Shown: positions 25,283-36,548, numbered from the stretch's first letter. The stretch: DNA of 64,000 nt from Burkholderiales bacterium (GCA_028868305.1 JAGWUS010000011.1:1-64000); one strand, 5' to 3'. Program-made: numbers and translations. Notes: generated by a model not told the origin, from the sequence alone.

Positions 25283-26130
25283 GGTGTGTTGTCCACGTGC
25301 ACTTCGTGCTGCAAGGTGACTTTTTCAGCACCCGAACTGTCACTGCCAATGGTCAAGCGCATGCTGACCAGGGCATTGCGACTCAGAGCATTGCCCGCAT
25401 CCGTTATGGTGAAACTGGTTGCGGCGCAGTCCACGTTGGTGGCGATTTTTGCGCCGTTAGCGGGGCAGCTGGCACTGGCTGTCAACGTGGCACTGGCTGT
25501 GCGGTACAGACTGTTACCACTACACACGTACGAAACCATTTTTTCCGTGGAGGGAACTACATGGAAGCGGTTGCTGGCCGATGGCAGCGAAAAAGTGGTT
25601 GCACCCATATTGATGGGCGTCTCCCCGCCGCTGACCGTGCCCACTGAAGTGACGACTCCGTAGTTATTACCCGCATACGCGTCTGAGCCCGTGATGCCCA
25701 GGTTGTAAACCACAACCAGGTCATTGGCGGCAATGGTCTGGTCAACGGGGCGAGAAGCGCCGGCGAAATTGGCGTAGTCACCCAGCATATTGAAGCTGGT
25801 GATGCTGGTGCCAAAAGTAAGTGCACCTGGACCTTCACTGCGATAGCGCCCGCCAGTTTTGGTAGGAATGAACTCCACGCAGGTGGTGCCACTGGTGCGG
25901 ACACTGTTTGGCAACGCGCGCCGCAAATCACGTGCAATGCGACGCATAGTGGTGTCTGCCACATCGGTCAGCGCAGCACGTTGTGCGCCGGAAAAGTAGG
26001 CGTCGATTGGGTTCTTCATGAATACGACCACGATGCCGCCGATGACACCCATGATGACAATGACCATCACGAGCTCAATCAGCGTGAAGCCACCGCTGGC
26101 CTTTCGTGCGGAGCGATGCATCAGAGGCAT
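25279..26130 (-). CDS. mshO: MSHA minor pilin MshO
   Basis: A 283-residue prepilin. The leader ends SGG, followed by the class III signal FTLIELVMVIVIMGVIGG (cleavage before Phe, Glu at +5). The mature part contains AALTDVADTTMRRIARDLRR, a MshO signature, and a Cys-bearing C-terminal domain. It belongs to the minor-pilin set C-D-O-P that primes pilus assembly. The start could also be the Met three codons in. It follows mshD by one base. Confidence 0.85.
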   Translation of the reverse strand: MPLMHRSARKASGGFTLIELVMVIVIMGVIGGIVVVFMKNPIDAYFSGAQRAALTDVADTTMRRIARDLRRALPNSVRTSGTTCVEFIPTKTGGRYRSEGPGALTFGTSITSFNMLGDYANFAGASRPVDQTIAANDLVVVYNLGITGSDAYAGNNYGVVTSVGTVSGGETPINMGATTFSLPSASNRFHVVPSTEKMVSYVCSGNSLYRTASATLTASASCPANGAKIATNVDCAATSFTITDAGNALSRNALVSMRLTIGSDSSGAEKVTLQHEVHVDNTP

Positions 26131-26131
26131 T

Positions 26132-26578
26132 TCAGTAATTTGCCCGGTAACCCGTGACGCTGACCACGCCTTGCGGTCCCGTCACAGAAACAACGACCTT
26201 CTTGGCAGCAACCCCGTTCAAAGTGGTGGCTGTGACGGACACCGCAGGGGCAATGCTATAACTGCCCAAGCCTGCAATCGCATTCCCTGCGCCATCCACT
26301 ATGGTGGCGGATGTGTAGTTGTTGTAATCGTCCACATCGTCAAACAATGCTCGGCTGGCACCGCTATACCCCCCCGTTGGATTGGCGTATTGCTGTTGAA
26401 CAATCTCTTCCAGCAAGGATTCGGCGATGGCCAACGCCTGCTTTCTCACCAGCGGATCAGCGCTGGATTTGATACTGGTGGTGGAAACCGAAAGAATGCC
26501 CGCCAGCCCCGCCCCCACCACCACGATAAAGATGATGAGTTCAATCAGGGTGAAACCCTTCTGGCTACGGCTATTCAT
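26132..26578 (-). CDS. mshD: MSHA minor pilin MshD
   Basis: A 148-residue prepilin with the leader MNSRSQKG and helix FTLIELIIFIVVVGAGLAGI. The following KQALAIAESLLEEIVQQQY is the MshD/PilV-type segment. The long open frame to 26692 is upstream read-through; ATG 26578 places the leader correctly and overlaps the mshC stop by eight bases. Confidence 0.83.
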   Translation of the reverse strand: MNSRSQKGFTLIELIIFIVVVGAGLAGILSVSTTSIKSSADPLVRKQALAIAESLLEEIVQQQYANPTGGYSGASRALFDDVDDYNNYTSATIVDGAGNAIAGLGSYSIAPAVSVTATTLNGVAAKKVVVSVTGPQGVVSVTGYRANY

Positions 26579-27062
26579 GCACATAGCCTGTTGCAGTTTC
26601 CACCGTAATCGATTGTGAAACACCACTGACCTGGATCGTCTGGGTTGCCTGCGCGTTGCCTGCTGCGGTGATGGGCTGTCCCAAACCATCAAAATTGAAA
26701 CTGGTCGGCGGGCTGGAGAAGGTCACTCCTGAGCGTGCAGTGGCTATCGCAGGAGATTCACCCTTGGGGCCCTTCAGGGTGGCGGCCGCCGAACAGTTCG
26801 ATGTGGCTGGTGCAGAAGCAATAGCCAATGCAACAGAGGACGACGTGAAGGTAACGCACACGGTGCGCCGCTGGGCGATGGCCGTCTTCTGCGCGTACCG
26901 GAGATAGGCCTGGGTTTCGTCATGAAAGCCACGGGCATAGTAGTCACCCGTGTTCAGAATGCGCGGAGCTGCAAAGACAGCCAGAACCCCCAGCATCACC
27001 ACGACCATGATGAGTTCGATCAACGTAAAGCCCGCCTCAAAAGCAAAACGCGAGGGTTTCAT
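26571..27062 (-). CDS. mshC: MSHA minor pilin MshC (GspH/FimT-like)
   Basis: A 163-residue pseudopilin beginning MKPSRFAFEAG, then FTLIELIMVVVMLGVLAVFA. The mature domain has the GspH-like pattern ETQAYLRYAQKTAIAQRRTV and a C-terminal IQVSGVSQSITVETATGYV. The Met at 27062 has GAGG 8 bases upstream; the Met at 27083 has none, so the shorter form is preferred. It follows mshA by about 90 bases. Confidence 0.83.
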   Translation of the reverse strand: MKPSRFAFEAGFTLIELIMVVVMLGVLAVFAAPRILNTGDYYARGFHDETQAYLRYAQKTAIAQRRTVCVTFTSSSVALAIASAPATSNCSAAATLKGPKGESPAIATARSGVTFSSPPTSFNFDGLGQPITAAGNAQATQTIQVSGVSQSITVETATGYVHE

Positions 27063-27149
27063 GAAGAAAACCTCGCGTTGCATGGGGGTGCTCTCACAGG
27101 TTGTCAGCTACACCAGCGAACAACAACGTTTACGGCACTCACAACCAAA

Positions 27150-27554
27150 TTATGGGTTACCCGCTGCGATGACTTCAAAGGTCACAGGCGTGGAAGGTGT
27201 GTAGCCAGAGAGCGCTAGCGTGCAAGTCATACTGGTTCCGTTCACGGCTGATCCTGTACCGGTCACGCTGTAGCCGGTGGGCCAAACCCCACCACTAAGG
27301 GCCTGCTTGATGGAGTCACAGCTAGCAACCACTTTGCATTTCAAGGGTTGGCTGGCAGCCGAAGCAATAGAGCACCCACCATAGTTAATAGCCGAAGCCG
27401 ATGCAGCCGCACCCGCTACACCCTGCATGGAGGCAAGCTGTGCGTCCGACTTCAGATCCACAAACTTGGGGATCGCTACCGCAGCCAGCACGCCGAGGAT
27501 CACGATGACCATCACCAATTCAATCAGGGTAAAACCGCGTTGTACTTGTTTCAT
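27150..27554 (-). CDS. mshA: Major MSHA pilin MshA
   Basis: A 134-residue type IVa-like major pilin. The leader is MKQVQRG; the mature protein starts FTLIELVMVIVILGVLAAVA with Glu5. The next segment, PKFVDLKSDAQLASMQGVAG, is diagnostic for MSHA pilins. Two Cys pairs are visible, one likely forming the D-loop (CTLALSG). GAAAGG lies 8 bases before the ATG at 27554, a strong ribosome-binding site. There is no second MshA/MshB-like pilin beside it, unlike the Vibrio cluster. The 146-base gap to mshF may hold its own promoter. Confidence 0.9.
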   Translation of the reverse strand: MKQVQRGFTLIELVMVIVILGVLAAVAIPKFVDLKSDAQLASMQGVAGAAASASAINYGGCSIASAASQPLKCKVVASCDSIKQALSGGVWPTGYSVTGTGSAVNGTSMTCTLALSGYTPSTPVTFEVIAAGNP

Positions 27555-27700
27555 GATTCTGCCTTTCAAAGCAATGTTGTAACAAAAACCAGATTACCGC
27601 GACCAACTACACGCGGTTGCGCTATAAATTCTAGAGCATATACATGCCGTTGTGCATCAACTTCTTCCAGCAAGTGGCTGAATCGATTCATTTTTTCTGC

Positions 27701-28177
27701 CTAATTGATCAATTCACCCTGCCACCGATAGGCGTGCAAGGGGGTGATGTGCAGTGGCCCCGGCGGGGCGCTGATAAGAAACCACACCATGGGCACATCC
27801 CCAGCACCATCCGTCGCGTAGGGGTACAGCGGGGCGTAGCCAATACAAGCACAATAGGCATCAAATACCCACTTGCCCGGTGATACTGCCTCGGGCTGAA
27901 CATCACCCAGCACCCCGGCATAGTTGGCTGGGACATGGTCCAGCAACAGGAAAGGATTGCGTTGCGTGGTCGCAACACTTTGCCCCCCGGCTACCACTGC
28001 AGTGTGAAGATGATCGAGCACCAGGGCGGTACGCAGGGCGCCCAGTGTGGTCTTGATGGCCGCAAGTTCACCTTGCCCCTGCACCACCCGGAACCGATGG
28101 GCGAAGACGCCCATCAGGACGAGGATCACAATCACCAGCAGACTCCACTCCGCAGAGCGGCGAGTCAACCCTGGCAT
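27701..28177 (-). CDS. mshF: MSHA biogenesis protein MshF
   Basis: A 158-residue protein starting MPGLTRRSAEWSLLVIVILV with one N-terminal helix and a coiled segment (GQGELAAIKTTLGALRTAL). The soluble C-terminus ends VPMVWFLISAPPGPL. The family is poorly conserved; the assignment rests on topology and its place between mshG and mshA. The start at 28177 is two bases after the mshG stop; the longer open frame overlaps mshG. Confidence 0.65.
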   Translation of the reverse strand: MPGLTRRSAEWSLLVIVILVLMGVFAHRFRVVQGQGELAAIKTTLGALRTALVLDHLHTAVVAGGQSVATTQRNPFLLLDHVPANYAGVLGDVQPEAVSPGKWVFDAYCACIGYAPLYPYATDGAGDVPMVWFLISAPPGPLHITPLHAYRWQGELIN

Positions 28178-28179
28178 GG

Positions 28180-29418
28180 CTAACCGCCGCCGCGGCCCAT
28201 GGCCGCCTGCCCCATGTTCCACAAGGGAAGAAAGACCCCCAGGGCCAACAGCAGCACCAGGACAGCGATCACTGCCAGCAAAATGGGTTCAATGGCGGCC
28301 GACAGGCCCTTGATGGAGTAATCGGTGTCACGCTCGTACATGGCGGCAATTTCAAACAACAGGTTGTCGAGTTCGCCGGTCTCTTCCCCCACATTGATCA
28401 TTTGCAGCACCACCGGGGTGAACACACCTGTAGCGGCAGCACAGCGCGAGATGCTCTCGCCACGCTCAATACCATCGCGCATCTGCTCAATCCGGCTACC
28501 AATGAATGTGTTGTCCACGGTTTGCGCCACGACGGTAAGCGCCTGCACCAGGGGCACACCGCTCTGGCTGGACAGGGCAAAGCTGCGGGCAAAGCGCGCC
28601 AGGGTGGCCTTGAGCACAATGTCGCCCACGATAGGCAATTTGAGCTTGCGTGCGTCCCAGCGGTAGCGGCCCTCAGGGGTGCGCAGATAGCCCCGCACCA
28701 GCACCCAGGCCCCAATGCCCAAGGCCAGAAGCAGCGGCCACCAGGCAACCATCCAGTTGGAAAAACCAATCAAGCCACGGGTAATGAGTGGCAATTCGGC
28801 ATTGAAGCCGGCAAACACTTTGGCGAAGACCGGAATGACAAAGATGTTGAGAATGACGATGGCAATCGCCATTGCCACCATCACGAAGATGGGGTAGCGC
28901 ATGGCCTGCTTGATGCGCTCGCGCACATCACGCTCAAACTCCATATGTTCGGTCAAGCGCAAAAAGACCTCCGTCAAACGACCGGTCATTTCCCCAACAC
29001 GAATCATGGAAATATAAAAACCACCGAACAGCGCAGCGTGCCGGGCCAGGGCGGCCGACAACTCACGCCCTTGGTCCAGGCTGGAGCGAATGTCCTTGAA
29101 CAATTCGACCATGGCGGGTTTCGATGCAGACGCCTGAAGCCCCGCAAAGGCCCGCAATATGGGTACACCGGCTTTGTTCAAGGTGTACATCTGGCGCGAG
29201 AAGATCATCAAGTCTTCCTCGACCACGGGCTTTCTGTTCAGACGCGCCAGCAAGCCTTCGCTCGCCGAATCCTTGGACGCCTCGACCAGCGCAATGTGGA
29301 CCGGGGCCACGCCAATTGACAGCAACTGGTCGGCCACGCCGCCTTCTGTCATGGCTTCAAGCTGACCAGTAACGGCTTCACCGCGGTTGTTGCGGCCCTT
29401 CCAGGTGTAGACAGCCAT
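28180..29418 (-). CDS. mshG: MSHA inner-membrane platform protein MshG (PilC/GspF-like)
   Basis: A 412-residue polytopic protein that couples the MshE motor to pilin polymerisation. The start AVYTWKGRNNRGEAVTGQLE is family-typical. Two GspF domains are seen (about residues 70-190 and 270-395) with FSRQMYTLNKAGVPILRAF and FARSFALSSQSGVPLVQAL at equivalent places. Hydrophobic helices include YPIFVMVAMAIAIVILNIFV. It lies six bases after mshE. Confidence 0.9.
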   Translation of the reverse strand: MAVYTWKGRNNRGEAVTGQLEAMTEGGVADQLLSIGVAPVHIALVEASKDSASEGLLARLNRKPVVEEDLMIFSRQMYTLNKAGVPILRAFAGLQASASKPAMVELFKDIRSSLDQGRELSAALARHAALFGGFYISMIRVGEMTGRLTEVFLRLTEHMEFERDVRERIKQAMRYPIFVMVAMAIAIVILNIFVIPVFAKVFAGFNAELPLITRGLIGFSNWMVAWWPLLLALGIGAWVLVRGYLRTPEGRYRWDARKLKLPIVGDIVLKATLARFARSFALSSQSGVPLVQALTVVAQTVDNTFIGSRIEQMRDGIERGESISRCAAATGVFTPVVLQMINVGEETGELDNLLFEIAAMYERDTDYSIKGLSAAIEPILLAVIAVLVLLLALGVFLPLWNMGQAAMGRGGG

Positions 29419-29424
29419 GCCGGC

Positions 29425-31188
29425 TTATTCCTGTTCGCCGTCGGTATCGACTTCAAAGCCGATGCGCATGGCCTCTGCCAGCGTGGTGCGTCCCGCACGC
29501 ACAAGGCTAAGCGCATGGTGGGCCATGGTGTGCCCCTTCATGCGCTCGCGGGCCGTGCGCATGAAAGCCGCCGGGTTGGAGTGTGATGCCGCCTGCGTAA
29601 GGGTCGCATCCATCTCCAGCAACTCGTAAACCCCTTGCCGGCCGGAATAGCCGGTGCCATTGCAGGCTGAACAGCCCATGCCGCGCCTGGCAGTGACCGA
29701 TTCGCCCGTGGCAATCATGTCGGTGAGCCAGGCCTGTTCCTGGGCATTGGGAGAATGAGGTGCAGAACAATCGGTGCAATTCAGCCGCACCAAACGCTGG
29801 GCAATCACCGCCTGCAGGGATGTGGACACCATGAACGGCGGCACACCCATATCCAGCAGCCGGAACGGTGTGCTCATGGCATCGCGCGTGTGCAGAGTCG
29901 ACAGCACCAGGTGGCCGGTGATGGCGGCGCGCAAGCCAATTTCTGCGGTTTCGGAGTCGCGCATCTCACCCACCAGAATTACGTCCGGGTCCTGGCGCAG
30001 GCAGGATCGCAGCACTCTGGCAAAAGTCAGCTCGATCTTGTCATTCACCTGCACCTGGGTAATGCCGGGAAGGCGGTATTCCACCGGGTCTTCCACGGTG
30101 ATGACTTTGAGCTCAGCGGCGTTGATTTCCGCCAGCGCAGCGTACAGCGTGGTGGTTTTTCCGGAGCCAGTGGGGCCGGTGACCAGCACCATGCCTGAAT
30201 TGCGCTTCAAAACCTCCCTGAAACGCCTAAGCATGTCCTCCGGCATACCAATGTTGTCCAGGCGGCGCATTGCGGCGCCCTGGTTCAACAGACGCATGAC
30301 CGCCGCTTCACCGTAGGTGGTGGGCAGAGTGGAAAGACGCACGTCGATGGTGTGCTCTTTCAAACGCACACTGAACCGGCCATCCTGCGGCAGGCGCTTC
30401 TCGGAAATATCCAGCCCTGCCATCAGCTTGAGTCGCTGCGCCAGTGCGCCGCCAATGCGCTTGTCTGCCTGGGTCTGGGTTTGCAATACGCCGTCGACCC
30501 GCACGCGGATCTGCAGGCTGTTTTCCTGGGGCTCGATATGCACATCGGACGCGCCGACCTGCATGGCATCTTCAAACAGAGACTGCAAAAGACGCACCAC
30601 CGGCGCACCTTCAATGCCCACGCTAGCAGTAAGTTCACCAAAATCCACCGCGTCGCCCAGGTCTTTTTCCAGGGCGCGGGCAAGACCGCTGATTTCTTCG
30701 GTGCGGCGGTACAGCCTGTCAAACGCTGCGGCCAGCTGGCTCTCAGGCACTGCAGCGATACCAATATTGCGCTTGAGAATGCGGGTGAGCTCATCGTAGG
30801 CAAACAGATCCAGCGGATCGGCCAGCGCCACCAGCAGCAAATCGCCCTTGTCCTCCAACGCCAATGCCTTGAAGCGCCGTGCCGTGGATTCGGGCAGCAG
30901 CTTGACGACGTCAGTGCGAAACGGAAAGGTCTTGAGGTTGACAAAAGGAATGCGCAACTGGCGCGCCAGTCCGTTGGCCAGCAACTCTTCGGTGATGATG
31001 CCCGTCTCAATGAGCAGCCGGCCCATTTTTTTGCCGGTGGTGCGCTGCAACTCCAGTGTTTGCTGCAATTGTTCCTGCGAAATGAGCTTCTGCTGAACCA
31101 GCACATCGCCCAGACGCAACTTCTCCGGTCGGCCCGGTGCCGGGCGCGAGCCCTCTGGCGCGCTGGGCGCTGCAGTTGCCATGTTCAT
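29425..31188 (-). CDS. mshE: MSHA pilus extension ATPase MshE with c-di-GMP-binding N-domain
   Basis: A 587-residue GspE/PilB-class hexameric ATPase powering pilus extension. The N-terminus carries two tandem 24-residue MshEN motifs separated by five residues. The first (residues 25-48) starts RLGDVLVQQKLI; the second (54-77) starts KMGRLLIETGII. This arrangement binds cyclic di-GMP in Vibrio MshE. The second copy has Met where Leu is usual. ATPase motifs follow: Walker A TGPTGSGKTTT, the Walker B region VILVGEMRDSETAEIGLRAA, and two CxxC pairs for zinc (CTDC and CSAC). It is the first gene of the operon. AAAGGAA precedes the start. Confidence 0.92.
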   Translation of the reverse strand: MNMATAAPSAPEGSRPAPGRPEKLRLGDVLVQQKLISQEQLQQTLELQRTTGKKMGRLLIETGIITEELLANGLARQLRIPFVNLKTFPFRTDVVKLLPESTARRFKALALEDKGDLLLVALADPLDLFAYDELTRILKRNIGIAAVPESQLAAAFDRLYRRTEEISGLARALEKDLGDAVDFGELTASVGIEGAPVVRLLQSLFEDAMQVGASDVHIEPQENSLQIRVRVDGVLQTQTQADKRIGGALAQRLKLMAGLDISEKRLPQDGRFSVRLKEHTIDVRLSTLPTTYGEAAVMRLLNQGAAMRRLDNIGMPEDMLRRFREVLKRNSGMVLVTGPTGSGKTTTLYAALAEINAAELKVITVEDPVEYRLPGITQVQVNDKIELTFARVLRSCLRQDPDVILVGEMRDSETAEIGLRAAITGHLVLSTLHTRDAMSTPFRLLDMGVPPFMVSTSLQAVIAQRLVRLNCTDCSAPHSPNAQEQAWLTDMIATGESVTARRGMGCSACNGTGYSGRQGVYELLEMDATLTQAASHSNPAAFMRTARERMKGHTMAHHALSLVRAGRTTLAEAMRIGFEVDTDGEQE

Positions 31189-31198
31189 GCGCTATTCC

Positions 31199-31216
31199 TT
31201 TTGCGGGTTCGCAAAA
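31199..31216 (-). promoter_or_regulatory. Hairpin in the mshE leader next to its ribosome-binding site
   Basis: TTTTGCG (31199-31205) and CGCAAAA (31210-31216) form a perfect 7-bp stem with a 4-base loop. In the mshE mRNA it abuts or overlaps the A-rich start of the Shine-Dalgarno AAAGGAA. A weak -10 like TATCAT lies just upstream (about 31218-31223). The hairpin could tune operon translation or be chance. Confidence 0.35.
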
Positions 31217-31236
31217 ATGATAGCACGTGGAGGCCA

Positions 31237-31770
31237 TCAGACCGAGGTATGCACTCCGCCCGTGGTCTCTGTTTCGCCAGGTACAAGCACGGTCACCGAG
31301 TTGCCATCCACTCGCACTGCGCTACCCACCGGTAAAGCGCTGGAATGGTCGACACTGCGCAAGCTCCCGTCGGCCATGCGCACATCAATGCGATAACTGG
31401 TGTCCTGGCGCAGCTGTTTTTCCAGCATGTTTCCGGCCCAGGTGCCGCCCAACATGCCCAGAATAGTGGCCAGGTTCTTGCCGTCGCCGCTGCCAAACTG
31501 ATTGGCCAGCCAGCCTCCCAGAACGGCACCGGCAGCGGCTCCAAGCCCCGAAGCACTGCCGCCACCATGCTGCACCGGAGTCACCACCTCGACCACACCA
31601 CACTGGGCGCAGGCAGCCGCAGTGCTCTGAACACTGGCCACCAGTGCAGGGCCCCCTTGCCAACCGGGAGCCTCCGCCCAGGCTGCCGACTGCGCCAGGG
31701 CGCCGGCCAGCAGAACACCCGCGGCCATGGCACGCGGGCTTGACAGGAAAGGTTTGAAAACAGATTGCAT
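31237..31770 (-). CDS. Glycine-zipper (2TM) envelope protein, SlyB/17-kDa-like
   Basis: A 177-residue exported protein. The signal peptide covers about residues 14-32 (AAGVLLAGALAQSAAWA). The Gly-zipper helix pair is GLGAAAGAVLGGWLANQFG and ILGMLGGTWAGNMLEKQL. The C-terminal beta region (YRIDVRMADGSLRSVDHSS) matches the outer-membrane stress proteins with a glycine-zipper 2TM domain. A CAQC motif lies in the mature N-terminus, but there is no lipobox. The start at 31770 is chosen for the signal peptide. It is probably involved in envelope integrity; the exact role is unknown. Confidence 0.7.
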   Translation of the reverse strand: MQSVFKPFLSSPRAMAAGVLLAGALAQSAAWAEAPGWQGGPALVASVQSTAAACAQCGVVEVVTPVQHGGGSASGLGAAAGAVLGGWLANQFGSGDGKNLATILGMLGGTWAGNMLEKQLRQDTSYRIDVRMADGSLRSVDHSSALPVGSAVRVDGNSVTVLVPGETETTGGVHTSV

Positions 31771-31829
31771 GGTGCGGCCCGTTGTAAACATGCAGATGCA
31801 ACGCGCCACCCCTGCAACTGGCGGACAGC

Positions 31830-34583
<2,754 letters not shown>

Positions 34584-34691
34584 ACATCTCACCTGCATAA
34601 AAACAGCCTTCAGGTGAGCGTCGTTGCGGTCGGTTAGAACACGGTCCAAGCCTGACAGGACAATAAATGCCCGCTGCAACGCTCCTTGGAT
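34584..34691 (-). promoter_or_regulatory. SAH riboswitch upstream of metH (second part)
   Basis: On the minus strand the leader reads CCAAGGAGCGTTGCAGCGGG, then TGTCAGGCTTGG, then GCAACGACGCTCACCTG. These are the conserved core blocks of the S-adenosylhomocysteine riboswitch as I remember them: an AGGAGCG-UUGC strand, an AGGCU-GG return strand closing P1, and a CAACG-CGCUCAC pseudoknot strand. Downstream, CTCACCTG (34611-34618) is perfectly complementary to CAGGTGAG (34588-34595), which contains the ribosome-binding site. The same CGCTCACC can pair either with GGAGCG in the aptamer or with the Shine-Dalgarno, so SAH binding should expose the start, an ON switch. Confidence 0.8.
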
Positions 34692-34785
34692 GGCCGTAAT
34701 TTTAAGGGCGAATGGCGATGCACGTGCTACCGCGGTGCGTTACCATCCGAATCCATCCGCTTTTAGCTTTCATTGCGAGCCCACC

Positions 34786-35400
34786 ATGACGCAACCCAAA
34801 ACCGTAGTCAAAGACCAGTTGGACACCGAAGGTACCGGTGCAGAAAACGCGGCGCGCCTGCTGTGCGCGCCCGGTGGACTGATGAAGTTGACCCTGGAAG
34901 AGGCCCGTGTAGTGGTGCGCTATATGACACCCCGTTTCATTCCTGCCGGCACCACCTTCATCAGGGAAGGCGATGCTGGCGACGGCGGTTTCATGGCCCT
35001 GCTGATCCAGGGCGACGTGGTGGTGGAGCAGATTACCGTCAAGCGCACCGAACCCATTACCGTACGGGTGCTGGGCCCCGGCAGCCTGGTCGGCGAAATG
35101 GGACTGGTGGACAACGAGCCGCGCTCAGCTTCCTGCACTGCCAGTTCCAACGTCATGTGCGCCATCCTCACGCGGGATGCCATTGAGCACATGATCACCG
35201 AGGAACCACTCATGGCCGCCAAGCTGCTGCTGTCCATGTCCTCCCATATTGCTGAACGCCTGCGCAACACCTCGCGCCAGCTCAAGCTTTACGCCCGTCT
35301 GGCTTCAGCGATGCAGGAAGAGATTGAGCAGTTGACCCACATCTCGGAGAGCAAACTGGCCCCGATTACCAAGCCCCCGACTCAGGCCGCTTCTTTGTAA
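34786..35400 (+). CDS. Cyclic-nucleotide-binding domain protein
   Basis: A 204-residue protein with a cNMP-binding beta-roll in about residues 45-160 ([20 protein letters not shown], then [20 protein letters not shown], the phosphate-binding cassette with RSA). A C-terminal helical tail follows ([20 protein letters not shown]). No HTH of Crp type is visible, so it is more likely a binding or dimerisation protein than a DNA-binding regulator. The ATG at 34786 is the best start; the upstream frame overlaps the riboswitch. It lies on the opposite strand between the two metH genes and its 3' end overlaps the upstream metH part by 19 bases. Confidence 0.7.
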   Translation: MTQPKTVVKDQLDTEGTGAENAARLLCAPGGLMKLTLEEARVVVRYMTPRFIPAGTTFIREGDAGDGGFMALLIQGDVVVEQITVKRTEPITVRVLGPGSLVGEMGLVDNEPRSASCTASSNVMCAILTRDAIEHMITEEPLMAAKLLLSMSSHIAERLRNTSRQLKLYARLASAMQEEIEQLTHISESKLAPITKPPTQAASL

Positions 35401-36428
35401 AAAAAGCGGCGCTGGACTGAGCGCGCCGCCAGGGGCGACACCGCCTGGCTGATGGCGTTGATGTGCTCCGGCGTGGTGCCGCAGCAACCACCCACGATAT
35501 TGACCAGGCCTTCCTCGGCAAATTCACGCACCAGGCGGCTGGTGACGTCCGGTGTTTCATCAAAGCCGGTATCGCTCATGGGGTTGGGCAAGCCGGCATT
35601 GGGGTAGCAGCTGATAAAGGTATCCGGGGCAACCTTGTTCAGCTCCTGAATGTAGGGACGCATCAGCGCCGCGCCCAGCGCACAGTTCAGGCCAATGGCC
35701 AGCGGTTGGGCATGGCGCACGCTGTGCCAGAAGGCCGTGACTGTTTGCCCGCTCAAAATTCGGCCGGAGGCATCGGTCACCGTACCGCTGATGATGATGG
35801 GCAGACGCTCACCGCTGGCTTCAAAGTATTCGTCAATCGCAAACAGTGCGGCTTTGGCGTTGAGCGTGTCGAAAATGGTTTCCACCAGCAGTACATCCGC
35901 ACCGCCTTCCACCAGGGCCTGGGTCTGGTCGTAGTAGGCAGCGCGTAACTCTTCAAAGGTGACATTGCGGGCACCGGGGTCGTTCACATCCGGGCTGATG
36001 CTGGCTGTTTTGGGGGTGGGGCCCAGGGCGCCGGCCACAAAGCGGGGTTTGTCTGGCGTGCTGTATTTGTCGCAGGCAGCACGGGCCAGTCTGGCGGATG
36101 CCAGGTTCATTTCAATGGCCAGATCGGCCATATCGTAGTCGGCCTGGGCCACGGTGGTGGCACCAAAGGTGTTGGTTTCAATCAGGTCAGCGCCAGCAGC
36201 CAGGTAGCGCTCATGGATATCGCTGATCACGTCGGGGCGCGTCAGACTGAGCAACTCGTTGTTGCCTTTGACGTCGCGGTGGAAATCCTTGAACCGCTCA
36301 CCGCGATATTGCGCCTCACCCAGCTTGAAGCGCTGGATCATGGTACCCATAGCGCCGTCGAGGATGGCGATGCGTTTTTCCAGGATCTCGGGCAGCGCCT
36401 GCGCGCGGGTGTAGTGGCGTGGTTTCAT
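35382..36428 (-). CDS. metH: Methionine synthase, homocysteine-binding module (MetH, first part)
   Basis: A 348-residue homocysteine S-methyltransferase domain protein. The N-terminus has [20 protein letters not shown], and the body [20 protein letters not shown]. The zinc ligands appear as GLNCALG and [12 protein letters not shown]. It supplies homocysteine activation for the MetH part at 31830-34583; two-gene MetH is common in Burkholderiales. The start at 36428 lacks a clear Shine-Dalgarno (upstream CTACAATACACC), and a TACAAT -10-like box sits 5 bases before the ATG, so the mRNA may be leaderless. Confidence 0.9.
   Translation of the reverse strand: MKPRHYTRAQALPEILEKRIAILDGAMGTMIQRFKLGEAQYRGERFKDFHRDVKGNNELLSLTRPDVISDIHERYLAAGADLIETNTFGATTVAQADYDMADLAIEMNLASARLARAACDKYSTPDKPRFVAGALGPTPKTASISPDVNDPGARNVTFEELRAAYYDQTQALVEGGADVLLVETIFDTLNAKAALFAIDEYFEASGERLPIIISGTVTDASGRILSGQTVTAFWHSVRHAQPLAIGLNCALGAALMRPYIQELNKVAPDTFISCYPNAGLPNPMSDTGFDETPDVTSRLVREFAEEGLVNIVGGCCGTTPEHINAISQAVSPLAARSVQRRFFYKEAA
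35386..35410. terminator. Possible bidirectional hairpin at the convergent gene ends
   Basis: GCCGCTT (35386-35392) and AAGCGGC (35404-35410) pair around an A/T-rich loop, at the overlapping 3' ends of the cNMP-binding gene and the first metH gene. The A-run on one side and T-run on the other could serve transcription from either direction. The hairpin is partly inside coding sequence. Confidence 0.35.
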
Positions 36429-36478
36429 GGGGTGTATTGTAGAAAGGCAGGACAATAGACCCTTCGGTGCGAATTGGA

Positions 36479-36548
36479 TTATTGGTCAATTTGGCCTCTA
36501 GCCCCTATCCAATATGCACAAATGGCTCCTAATTTTATAGCAATTTTG
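36479..36548 (-). repeat. Dispersed intergenic repeat, copy 3
   Basis: On the minus strand: TTGCTATAAAATTAGGAGCC, TGTGCATATTGGATA, GGGGCTAGAGGCCAAATT. It matches the other copies in order and spacing. It spans the metH/recQ gap and covers the proposed recQ start codons. Confidence 0.5.
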
